Assembly: GCA_008080565.1 (NCBI GenBank)
Contig: VIKE01000080.1
Span: 13,254 to 45,995 of the forward strand
Source: Rhodocyclaceae bacterium
GTDB taxonomy: Bacteria > Pseudomonadota > Gammaproteobacteria > Burkholderiales > Rhodocyclaceae
DNA length: 32,742 bases
Reading direction: 5' to 3'
Positions 6,773 to 13,739 of this stretch are shown piece after piece. The position numbers were made by a program, and so were the translations under genes. A model generated the notes under the pieces. The model made no database searches, was not told the origin of the DNA, and was given only the letters and a program-made list of their open reading frames with translations. Numbering within the stretch: the first letter of the stretch is position 1; each line of letters starts with the position of its first letter.

Positions 6773-8259
6773 TGAGATGGATGACACGAATCCGCACCCT
6801 GTTCGGCGGTGCTCCGGTACACGAGGCAGCCGGGCGCGGCCGTCGCGCGCTCGCGTGGATGCCCGGCAACCCCGGCGCGGTGGCCGCGATGCTCGCCACT
6901 TCCAACGAACTGCGCGTGAAGTCCCGGGATCTGGTGCGCCGGAACGCCTGGGCCAATGCCGGCATCGAGGCCTTCGTCGCCAATGCAGTCGGCACCGGCA
7001 TCAAGCCGCAATCGATGGCGCAGGACGAAACCTTCCGCGTCGCCGTGCAGGCGCTTTGGCGCGACTGGTCGGAAGAGGCCGACGCCACCGGCCAGACCGA
7101 CTTCTATGGCCTGCAGTCCCTCGCCGCGCGTGCGATGTGCGAGGGCGGCGAGTGCTTCATCCGGCTGCGTCCCCGCCGTCCCGAGGATCGGCTGACCGTG
7201 CCGCTTCAACTGCAGTTGCTTGAAGCCGAGCACCTGCCGCTGACGCTCAATACCGAATTGCCCTCGGGCAACGTGGTGCGCTCCGGCATCGAGTTCGATG
7301 CGATGGGGCGGCGCGTGGCCTACCACCTCTACCGCTCGCACCCCGAGGACGGTCGGCTCTCGCCGATGTCGGGACAGGGTGGGCAGGATACGGTGCGGGT
7401 GCCGGCGGCCGAGATCATGCATCTCTACCGTGTGCTGCGGCCCGGCCAGATTCGTGGCGAGCCGTGGCTGGCCCGTGCGCTCGTGAAGCTGAACGAGCTC
7501 GACCAGTACGACGACGCCGAACTGGTGCGCAAGAAAACCGCTGCGATGTTCGCCGGCTTCATCACCCGTCTTGCCCCCGAGGACAACCTGATGGGCGAAG
7601 GCCTGTCGGATGCCGACGGCGTGGCGCTCGCGGGTCTGGAGCCCGGTACCTTGCAGATTCTAGAGCCGGGCGAGGACGTGAAATTCTCCGATCCTGCCGA
7701 TGTCGGCGGCTCCTACGGGGAGTTTCTGCGCACGCAGTTCCGTGCGGTGGCGTCCGCCATCGGCGTCACCTATGAGCAACTGACGGGCGACCTGTCCGGG
7801 GTGAATTACTCGTCGATCCGTGCCGGTCTGCTGGAATTCCGCCGCCGCATGGAAGCCATCCAGCATGGCGTGCTGGTTCATCAGATGTGCCGCCCGGTGT
7901 GGAATGCCTGGCTCGATCAAGCCGTCCTATCGGGAGCCATCGCTGCGCCGGGATTTACGCGCCGCCGCCGCGAGTACGCCGCCTGCAAATGGATTGCCCA
8001 AGGCTGGCAGTGGGTCGATCCCGAGAAAGAATTCAAAGCGATGCTGCTTGCGATCCGCGCGGGCCTGATGTCACGTTCGGAAGCCATCTCGGCCTTCGGC
8101 ATGGATGCCGAAGATGTCGACCGCGAGATCGCCGCCGACAACGCGCGGGCGGATGAACTGGGCTTGATTTTCGACTCCGACCCTCGCCGCACCTCCAAGG
8201 ACGGAGGCAGCACCGAGCCCAACGCCACCCCTGGCGATACCGCAACGCCCCCTGCCTGA
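6772..8259 (+). CDS. Portal protein, lambda family
   Basis: A 495-residue protein forming the dodecameric DNA gate at the unique capsid vertex. Family features include SRDLVRRNAWANAGIEAFV near the N-terminus, the GTGIKPQS stretch, EIMHLYRVLRPGQIRGEPWL, and SYGEFLRTQFRAVASAIGVT followed by YEQLTGDLSGVNYSSIRAGL, a region typical of lambda gpB-like portals. I chose the ATG at 6772, which overlaps the gpW stop; the frame is open further upstream only as a shadow of other genes. The C-terminal about 25 residues are low-complexity and threonine-rich. Order and length match the family well. Confidence 0.94.
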   Translation: MRWMTRIRTLFGGAPVHEAAGRGRRALAWMPGNPGAVAAMLATSNELRVKSRDLVRRNAWANAGIEAFVANAVGTGIKPQSMAQDETFRVAVQALWRDWSEEADATGQTDFYGLQSLAARAMCEGGECFIRLRPRRPEDRLTVPLQLQLLEAEHLPLTLNTELPSGNVVRSGIEFDAMGRRVAYHLYRSHPEDGRLSPMSGQGGQDTVRVPAAEIMHLYRVLRPGQIRGEPWLARALVKLNELDQYDDAELVRKKTAAMFAGFITRLAPEDNLMGEGLSDADGVALAGLEPGTLQILEPGEDVKFSDPADVGGSYGEFLRTQFRAVASAIGVTYEQLTGDLSGVNYSSIRAGLLEFRRRMEAIQHGVLVHQMCRPVWNAWLDQAVLSGAIAAPGFTRRRREYAACKWIAQGWQWVDPEKEFKAMLLAIRAGLMSRSEAISAFGMDAEDVDREIAADNARADELGLIFDSDPRRTSKDGGSTEPNATPGDTATPPA

Positions 8260-8268
8260 GAGATTCCC

Positions 8269-9489
8269 ATGAACTTGCTGCCACACATGGCGGCGCGCCT
8301 CTTCGGTGCGCCGTTGATGATCCATCGCCCGAAACTTGAGGTGATTCTTGCCGTTCTCGGGCCGCGCATTGGCCTGCCTCAGTCGGCGGTGCCAGCCAAC
8401 GCCATTCCGAATCGCTCGTCACCCGCGAGCGCGATGGGCATCGCCGTGCTGCCGATCTACGGCACGCTGGTGCGCCGCACGGTCGGGCTCGAGGCCGAGT
8501 CAGGGATGGCGAGTTACCAGGGGCTCGCCACGATGCTGGATGCGGCGGTGGCCGATCCGAACGTGGCGGCGATCCTGCTCGACATCGATAGCGCAGGTGG
8601 CGAGTCGGGTGGCGTTTTCGACTTGGCCGACCGGGTGCGCGCCGCGACCAAGGTTAAGCCTGTCTGGGCACTGGCCAACGACATGGCCTTCTCGGCGGCC
8701 TATGCCATCGGCTCGGCGGCCAGTCGCTTCATCGTCACGCGCACCGGCGGCGTGGGCTCCATCGGCGTCATCGCGATGCACGCTGACCAGTCGGTGAAGG
8801 ATGCGAAGGACGGCGTGCGCTACACCACCGTCTTTGCCGGGGCGCGCAAGAACGACCTCAACCCGCACGAGCCAATTTCCGACGAAGCACACGCCTTCCT
8901 CAAAACCGAGGTCGGGCGCGTCTATGACCTGTTCGTCGACACCGTCGCCCGCCACCGAAATCTCTCGGCGGACGCAGTCCGGGTCACCGAAGCCGGCATC
9001 TATTTCGGTGTTGACGCGGTTGCCGCAGGGCTTGCCGATGCCGTCGGCACCTTCGACGACGTGCTGCTCGAACTCACCGATTCACTTTCCCAACGTCTTG
9101 TGTTGCCAGACCTCACGGCCGCGCAGGGCATTTCTTCGCAACTCAGACTGGAGACATCCATGAATGAACCCGCAACCCCTGCTGCTGATGGGACTGGCGT
9201 TGATCCTGATCGCGCTGCTCCTGCGACGCCCACCCCGGAAATGACCATCGACGACGCTCAGGAGGTCGCCGAACTCTGCGCGCTGGCCGGCTGCCCCGAA
9301 CGCATCGCGGGCTACCTCGCGGCCCGCACTTCGCCGACCAAAGTGCGCAGCCAACTCCTGGCCGCTCGCGCCGACAGCCCGGAAATTACGAGCCACATCG
9401 TGCCGGACGCCGCCAAGCCGAATCCCCAATCCCTCAACGACAACCCGCTGGTGATGGCCGCTCGCGCCCGTGCCGGCAAGGAGAACTGA
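8269..9489 (+). CDS. S49 family capsid protease with fused scaffold region (lambda gpC-like)
   Basis: A 406-residue prohead protease that should cut scaffold and portal during maturation. The SppA/S49 fold is clear: LLDIDSAGGESGGVFDLADR (103-122) and AFSAAYAIGSAASRF with the likely nucleophile Ser142. GGVGSIGVIAMH and GARKNDLNPHEP follow, the latter containing the likely partner Lys194 (serine-lysine dyad). The last about 110 residues (from Met298) are proline- and alanine-rich, then helical, and resemble a scaffold. A separate start with its own Shine-Dalgarno is present there (see 9160). This reproduces the lambda C/Nu3 arrangement. Confidence 0.93.
   Translation: MNLLPHMAARLFGAPLMIHRPKLEVILAVLGPRIGLPQSAVPANAIPNRSSPASAMGIAVLPIYGTLVRRTVGLEAESGMASYQGLATMLDAAVADPNVAAILLDIDSAGGESGGVFDLADRVRAATKVKPVWALANDMAFSAAYAIGSAASRFIVTRTGGVGSIGVIAMHADQSVKDAKDGVRYTTVFAGARKNDLNPHEPISDEAHAFLKTEVGRVYDLFVDTVARHRNLSADAVRVTEAGIYFGVDAVAAGLADAVGTFDDVLLELTDSLSQRLVLPDLTAAQGISSQLRLETSMNEPATPAADGTGVDPDRAAPATPTPEMTIDDAQEVAELCALAGCPERIAGYLAARTSPTKVRSQLLAARADSPEITSHIVPDAAKPNPQSLNDNPLVMAARARAGKEN
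9160..9489 (+). CDS. Nested in-frame scaffold protein (Nu3-like)
   Basis: Inside the protease gene, an in-frame ATG at 9160 is preceded by GGAGA at a good distance. It would yield a 109-residue product beginning MNEPATPAADGTGVDPD, acidic and proline-rich at first, then helical (DDAQEVAELCALAGCPERIA), and ending ARARAGKEN. In lambda, the scaffold Nu3 is made from an internal start within C in the same way. Start and Shine-Dalgarno are seen; independent expression is inferred from the analogy. Confidence 0.65.
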   Translation: MNEPATPAADGTGVDPDRAAPATPTPEMTIDDAQEVAELCALAGCPERIAGYLAARTSPTKVRSQLLAARADSPEITSHIVPDAAKPNPQSLNDNPLVMAARARAGKEN

Positions 9490-9490
9490 T

Positions 9491-9868
9491 ATGCCCGCGA
9501 TCACCGAAGGACTCAATCTCGGCGACCTCTTGAAGTACGAAGCGCCGAACCTGTTTTCCCGCGACCAGGTGACGGTCGTTTCCGGCCAGACGCTGCCCTT
9601 GGGCGCTGTGGTCGGCATCGTGACCACCACCGGCAAGGTGAAGCAAATCGACCCGAGCGCCACCGACGGCAGCCAGTACGCCGCCGGGGTGCTGATGCAG
9701 CCGTGTGACGCGGCGCTCATCGACCGCGAGGACGGGCTGATGGTTGCGCGTCACGCCATCGTCGCCGACCACTCCTTGACCTGGCCTGCCGCCATCACCG
9801 TCGCCGAGAAGCAGGCTGCCGTCCTGCAGCTGAAGAGCCTCGGCGTCCTCATCCGCAAAGGAGTCTGA
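9491..9868 (+). CDS. Head decoration protein (lambda gpD-like)
   Basis: A 125-residue protein that should bind as trimers on the expanded capsid and stabilise it. Typical features are the N-terminal segment NLGDLLKYEAPNLFSRDQVT, the beta-rich core TLPLGAVVGIVTTTGKVKQI, AAGVLMQPCDAALIDREDGL, and the C-terminal segment LKSLGVLIRKGV. The length is close to lambda gpD (110 residues). It lies between protease/scaffold and major capsid genes, as in lambda. The ATG at 9491 immediately follows the protease stop. Confidence 0.9.
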   Translation: MPAITEGLNLGDLLKYEAPNLFSRDQVTVVSGQTLPLGAVVGIVTTTGKVKQIDPSATDGSQYAAGVLMQPCDAALIDREDGLMVARHAIVADHSLTWPAAITVAEKQAAVLQLKSLGVLIRKGV

Positions 9869-9870
9869 CC

Positions 9871-10875
9871 ATGAACAACCCCTTCGACAATCCGTCGTTC
9901 TCGATGTCGGCGCTGACTGCCGCCATCAACATCCTGTCCAACAACTACGGCCTCATGGAAAGCATGGGGTTGTTCCCGGCCAAGCCGGTGCGCTTCCGTT
10001 CCGTGGTGGTGGAGGAGAAGAACGGCATCCTGACCCTGCTACCGACCATGCCTGTTGGCTCGCCCGGTACCGTCGGCAAGCGCGGCAAGCGCAAGCTGCG
10101 CTCGTTCGCCATCCCCCACATCCCCCACGACGACGTGGTGCTGCCCGAGGAAGTCCAAGGCATCCGCGCCTTCGGTTCGGAAACCGAACTCTCGACCGTG
10201 GCCTCCGTGATGGCCGAGCACCTGCAGACGATGCGCAACAAGCACTCCATCACCCTGGAGCACCTACGCATCGGCGCGCTCAAGGGCATCATCCTCGATG
10301 CCGACGGCTCGGAGCTCTACAACCTGTTCGACCTGTTCGACATCACGCCCAAGGTGGTCAATTTCCAGTTGAACAACGCTGCCACGGACGTGAAGAAGAA
10401 GTGCCTCGATCTCAAGCGCTACCTGGAGAAGAACCTCAAAGGCGAGCGGATGAACGGGGTGCACTGCCTGGTCTCCGAGGAGTTCTTCGACGCGCTGACC
10501 GCTCACGACAACGTCAAGGCCGCCTACGACCGTTGGCAGGATGGCTTGGCCCTGCGTTCCGATCTGCGCACGGGCTTCACCTTTGCCGGCATCACCTTCG
10601 AGGAATACTCCGGCGAAGCCAGCGACGGCGACGACAACGTGCATCGCTTCATCGCTGCCGGCGAGGGGCACGCCTTTCCGCAGGGCACGGTGGATACGTT
10701 CGCTACCTACTTCGCGCCCGCCGACTTCAACGAGACGGCGAACACTCTGGGCCAGCCGCTGTACGCCAAGCAGGAGCCACGCAAGTTTGAGCGCGGCACC
10801 GACATCCACACCCAGTCCAACCCGCTGCCGATGTGTCATCGCCCGGCGGTGCTGGTGAAGGTGTTGACGTCCTGA
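9871..10875 (+). CDS. Major capsid protein (lambda gpE family)
   Basis: A 334-residue HK97-fold capsid subunit. It starts MNNPFDNPSFSMSALTAAIN, then has the family feature LPTMPVGSPGTVGKRGKRKL and AIPHIPHDDVVLPEEVQGIR, the long helix region VASVMAEHLQTMRNKHSITL, and the C-terminal KQEPRKFERGTDIHTQSNPL. The final PRPAVLVKV-like strand is also typical (here HRPAVLVKVLTS). Length agrees with gpE (341 residues). The gene starts two bases after the decoration protein stop, and its own stop overlaps the next ATG. Confidence 0.95.
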   Translation: MNNPFDNPSFSMSALTAAINILSNNYGLMESMGLFPAKPVRFRSVVVEEKNGILTLLPTMPVGSPGTVGKRGKRKLRSFAIPHIPHDDVVLPEEVQGIRAFGSETELSTVASVMAEHLQTMRNKHSITLEHLRIGALKGIILDADGSELYNLFDLFDITPKVVNFQLNNAATDVKKKCLDLKRYLEKNLKGERMNGVHCLVSEEFFDALTAHDNVKAAYDRWQDGLALRSDLRTGFTFAGITFEEYSGEASDGDDNVHRFIAAGEGHAFPQGTVDTFATYFAPADFNETANTLGQPLYAKQEPRKFERGTDIHTQSNPLPMCHRPAVLVKVLTS

Positions 10876-11159
10876 TGGCCTTCGTCGAGGACATCTACGA
10901 TGCGGCGGCGCGCTCAAACCTGCTGACGCGGGCAATCGTCGGGGGCACGGAGGTCATGGTCGATTTCCGTGCTCCCGATGAGGACGTGCTGGACGGCTTG
11001 GGCGTCTCACGCAACCACACCATCCGCTATCCGGTCAGCCGGATGCCTCTCCTGGCCGCCGGCAACACGCTGGAAATCGCGGGCCAGACCTATCGCGTGC
11101 GAGAAGTGACCGCGATGGGCGATGGTACCGAGGCCCGCGCCTCACTCACCCGACTGTAG
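10875..11159 (+). CDS. Head-tail joining protein (gpFII-like)
   Basis: A 94-residue small beta-barrel-like protein, probably the head completion protein that forms the tail attachment ring. The start MAFVEDIYDAAARSNLLTRA and the C-terminal half with RYPVSRMPLLAAGNTLEIAG and QTYRVREVTAMGDGTEARAS follow the layout of lambda gpFII and related joiners. Position directly after the capsid gene supports it. The ATG at 10875 overlaps the capsid stop. The family name is less certain than the role. Confidence 0.78.
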   Translation: MAFVEDIYDAAARSNLLTRAIVGGTEVMVDFRAPDEDVLDGLGVSRNHTIRYPVSRMPLLAAGNTLEIAGQTYRVREVTAMGDGTEARASLTRL

Positions 11160-11166
11160 GCCAGCA

Positions 11167-11610
11167 ATGTCCAACTCGATCCGCGAGCAGATTCTACAAG
11201 CGGTGACGGGGCTGCTTTTGCCCGTTGCCGCCGCAGCCGGGGCGCAGGTGCGGCGTTCACCGCCAACCGGCATCACCCGGGAGCAGTCGCCGGCCCTGCT
11301 GGTGTTCCCTGAATCGGATGCAATCACCCAGCGGCCCAACGACCGCGTCGAGCGACAACTGGTCGTGCGGGTAGTGGCGCTGGCCCGCGAAACCGGAAGC
11401 GAAACGCCGGAGGTGATCGCCGACCGGTTGCTGGTGGCCGCCCACGCGGCACTGCTGGCCGACGTCAATCTCGGCGGCCTGTGTCTCGGCATCCGCGAAC
11501 TGGACTGCGAGTGGGATGTGGAGGACGCCGATGCCACGGCAGCCGCCATTCCGGCTCGTTACCAGATCACCTACCGCACGCTGGCCGCCGATCTCTCAAT
11601 CCGAGGATGA
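11167..11610 (+). CDS. Tail terminator/completion protein (gpU-like)
   Basis: A 147-residue protein beginning MSNSIREQILQAVTGLLLPV, with a helix followed by beta strands (PALLVFPESDAITQRPNDRV, RQLVVRVVALARE) and a helix ADRLLVAAHAALLADVNLGG. The pattern of a helix pair over a beta sheet ending in YQITYRT is that of tail terminators that cap the tail tube and join it to the head. It sits between the joiner and tail tube genes, which is the expected place. No alternative function is suggested by sequence. I would not assign a gene name. Confidence 0.75.
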   Translation: MSNSIREQILQAVTGLLLPVAAAAGAQVRRSPPTGITREQSPALLVFPESDAITQRPNDRVERQLVVRVVALARETGSETPEVIADRLLVAAHAALLADVNLGGLCLGIRELDCEWDVEDADATAAAIPARYQITYRTLAADLSIRG

Positions 11611-11614
11611 ACCT

Positions 11615-11785
11615 ATGCAACTCGAACTGTTGAAACCCCACACGCACACCGGCATCGCCTACCCACCGGGCGCGGTCATCGCGCTCGACGACGATCTGGC
11701 GCAGTGGCTGGTCGATGCCGGCATCGCCCGGACCGTGCAGCCGATCCCGAAACCCATCCCCCGCAATGAGGAGAAAACCAAGTGA
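11615..11785 (+). CDS. DUF7210-type small phage protein
   Basis: A 56-residue protein, MQLELLKPHTHTGIAYPPGA then VIALDDDLAQWLVDAGIART. I associate this layout with the DUF7210 family of small proteins in tail or head-joining modules. The function is unknown; the fold is probably a compact beta-hairpin plus helix. The ATG at 11615 follows the previous stop by four bases, and the TGA overlaps the GTG of the tail tube gene. The proline- and lysine-rich tail is likely disordered. Confidence 0.75.
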   Translation: MQLELLKPHTHTGIAYPPGAVIALDDDLAQWLVDAGIARTVQPIPKPIPRNEEKTK

Positions 11786-12534
11786 GCTACTACGCATCCT
11801 TCCAAGGCCGGGTCTATCTCGGCAAGCGCGACATCAACGGCCTGCCTATCGAGGTGCGCAGCCCCGGCAACGTCGCCGACCTGAAGCTGTCCCTCAAAAC
11901 CGAAGTGCTGGAACACTACGAGTCCCAGTCGGGCCAGCGTTCGCTTGATCACCGGATGATCAAGAGCAAGTCGGCGACGATCAATCTGTCCATCGAGGAA
12001 TTCACCAAGGAAAACCTCGCGCTCGCCCTCTACGGCACCCACGTCGCCACGACCGGCGGCACGGTGACGGACGAGCCGGTGGGTGGTGCGGCTCCGGTGG
12101 TGGGCGACCGCTATTTCCTCGCCCATCCCAAGGTGTCGACGCTGGTCGTCAAGGATTCCGCCGGCACGCCGGCCACGCTGACGCTGGGCACGCACTACAC
12201 CGCCGACACCGACTTCGGTGCCCTCCAGTTTCTGGATGCCACCGGCCTCACCGCCCCATTCAAGGCGAGCTACGCCTTCGGTGACGTCTCGGAGATCGGC
12301 ATCTTCACGCAGCCGCTGCCCGAGCGTTACCTGCGCCTGGAGGGACTCAACACCGCCCAAGGCAACGCCAAGGTGCTGGTCGAGCTTTACCGCGTGGCTT
12401 TCGATCCGCTGAAAGAACTGGCGCTGATCTCGAACGAGTACAACAAGTTCGACCTGGAGGGTTCGCTGCTGGCGGATTCGACGAAACCCTACGACGCGGT
12501 GCTGGGTCAGTTCGGCCGCATCGTGCAGATCTGA
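11782..12534 (+). CDS. Major tail (tube) protein
   Basis: A 250-residue protein that likely polymerises into the tail tube. It begins MSYYASFQGRVYLGKRDING, and contains LKLSLKTEVLEHYESQSGQR, SATINLSIEEFTKENLALAL (a strand and helix typical of tube proteins) and RYLRLEGLNTAQGNAKVLVE near the C-terminus, ending with LEGSLLADSTKPYDAVLGQF. The position just before the G/T chaperone genes and tape measure gene is diagnostic. The start codon is GTG at 11782, overlapping the previous stop in GTGA. Confidence 0.88.
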   Translation: MSYYASFQGRVYLGKRDINGLPIEVRSPGNVADLKLSLKTEVLEHYESQSGQRSLDHRMIKSKSATINLSIEEFTKENLALALYGTHVATTGGTVTDEPVGGAAPVVGDRYFLAHPKVSTLVVKDSAGTPATLTLGTHYTADTDFGALQFLDATGLTAPFKASYAFGDVSEIGIFTQPLPERYLRLEGLNTAQGNAKVLVELYRVAFDPLKELALISNEYNKFDLEGSLLADSTKPYDAVLGQFGRIVQI

Positions 12535-12536
12535 TC

Positions 12537-12937
12537 ATGGATGCGCAAACCTTCGCGGCGCTGCCGCCGGTCGCCGAGACCGTGATCATCGGCGGCGAGC
12601 CGCTCGACATCACCCAATTTTCGCCCGCACCGTCCGTCCCTTCGCCGGGAAGCTCACCGCCGATCCCGATTGGCTGCGCCTGCTGTCCGAGGATGGCGAG
12701 ACAGTGATCCTGGCGCTGGCCATCGCCTGCCGCCGTCCGCCGGAGTGGGTTTCCTTGCTCGCCTTGGACGATGCCATCCGGCTTGCCGAGGCGGTGTTCG
12801 GAGCCAATGCGGATTTTTTTATCCGCCGCGTGGTGCCGGAAATCACGCGGGTCAGCCAGCGGATCGGAACGGTGATCCCTGGAGCGACGCCATCGCCCGG
12901 CTCCTCCGGGCCGGACACCGCTATCCCGATGTCCTGA
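12537..12937 (+). pseudogene. Tail assembly chaperone, G-type, with internal frame break
   Basis: The ATG at 12537 opens a frame encoding MDAQTFAALPPVAETVIIGG and EPLDITQF, a good start for a tail assembly chaperone of the DUF6631-like kind. Coding then jumps to another frame near 12618. The second frame gives FARTVRPFAGKLTADPDWLR, LALAIACRRPPEWVSLLALD and AVFGANADFFIRRVVPEITR, ending at 12937. The first frame ends at 12707 after meaningless residues. Compared with homologues as I recall them, about eight residues (a VGQLP-like segment) are missing at the junction, so a deletion of about 20 bp that is not a multiple of three is likely. Alternatively it is an assembly error. As written, the protein would not be made whole. 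Confidence 0.7.
12814..12820 (+). other. Candidate -1 frameshift slippery site (seven T)
   Basis: In the G-type frame the codons read GAT TTT TTT ATC, giving a perfect X_XXY_YYZ heptamer, T_TTT_TTT. A -1 slip here would join the G frame to the downstream T frame. Lambda makes gpG-T by a -1 slip in the equivalent genes. A caveat is that the G frame after this site still looks well conserved, so the real slip could be nearer 12875. Confidence 0.45.
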
Positions 12938-13086
12938 CCTACACGCTCGCGCAGCTGCGGGCGTTCCTGGTTGCCGCCGAACGCGCCGAGCGAGAAGACC
13001 TCGCGGGGCAGTTCGCCTTGCTGGTGACGGCCGTGCGCGGTGGCAGCAACGAAATCAAATCCCTCGTGCGAGAACTAAAGCCATGA
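12821..13086 (+). CDS. T-type extension of the tail assembly chaperone
   Basis: A frame without its own convincing start, open through to TGA at 13084-13086. Its well-formed part begins about 12874: DPWSDAIARLLRAGHRYPDV, LTYTLAQLRAFLVAAERAER and ending SNEIKSLVRELKP. This helical domain is what follows the G-type chaperone in lambda-like phages, where it is expressed only as a fusion after a -1 ribosomal frameshift. The T frame is -1 relative to the G frame, as expected. The fusion would bind the tape measure protein and recruit tail tube subunits. The start coordinate is set to the base after the candidate slip site and is approximate. Confidence 0.65.
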
Positions 13087-13736
13087 AACTGTCGCTCATC
13101 ACTTCGGGGCTGCTCGATCCGAAGCGGCTCGACAGTTGGGTGCCGGAGAAACGTCGGGCGATTCGCAAGGCCGTGGAAGCCGGCATGAAAACCGCCGGCA
13201 AGGAGATCACTCAGGCAGCCCAGGCTCGGATGCAGTCGGTCTTCAAGGTGAGGAAGGTAGGATTCTTGAAGTCGATGCGGCACAAGCTCTACGCCGGCAG
13301 CCCCGAGAAATTCCCGGCGCTTCTCATCGGCTCGCGCATCTCCTGGTTGGGCATCCACGTCCGGGGCGGAACCATCGGCGGTCGCCTGCTGATTCCGCTC
13401 TTGCCCGAGCACCAGCGCATCGGCCGCAAGGCCTTCCGTCGCGTGATCGACGGCCTGATGCGCGCCGGCAATGCCTTCTTTATCGAGAAGAACGGGAAGG
13501 TGATCCTGATGGCCGAGAACATCAAGGACAACACCAGCGAACTGCGTCGCTTCAAGCGTGCGGAACGGGGTCGCTCCGGTGCGAAGTCGATCAAGCGTGG
13601 CCAGGAAATTCCCATCGCCGTGCTGGTCCCGAGCGTGACGCTGCGTGGCCGCTTCGACCTGCCGGGCCTCGTGCGCTCGCAACTTCCGAAGCTCTCCACC
13701 GCCATCCTGCAACAACTGAACGCAAAAGGTCTGTAA
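13083..13736 (+). CDS. DUF6441-type tail protein
   Basis: A 217-residue protein beginning MKLSLITSGLLDPKRLDSWV. It has a helix-rich N-terminal half (AVEAGMKTAGKEITQAAQAR), then KFPALLIGSRISWLGIHVRG, a basic region (RRFKRAERGRSGAKSIKRGQ) and a final strand-helix pair. I associate it with DUF6441, a family found before tape measure genes; its role is unproved, probably minor tail or tail assembly. The ATG at 13083 overlaps the previous stop. The high basic content could reflect contact with DNA or with acidic tail proteins. Confidence 0.75.
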   Translation: MKLSLITSGLLDPKRLDSWVPEKRRAIRKAVEAGMKTAGKEITQAAQARMQSVFKVRKVGFLKSMRHKLYAGSPEKFPALLIGSRISWLGIHVRGGTIGGRLLIPLLPEHQRIGRKAFRRVIDGLMRAGNAFFIEKNGKVILMAENIKDNTSELRRFKRAERGRSGAKSIKRGQEIPIAVLVPSVTLRGRFDLPGLVRSQLPKLSTAILQQLNAKGL

Positions 13737-13739
13737 CCC

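Noticed and set aside
5766..7088. 440-codon minus-strand open frame across fibre-like, gpW and portal genes
   Set aside because: Overlaps three well-supported plus-strand genes that are coupled by overlapping starts and stops.
12612..12624. Programmed -1 frameshift at the first chaperone frame break (CAA TTT TCG)
   Set aside because: The codons do not re-pair well after a slip, and several expected residues are missing at this point, so a deletion fits better.
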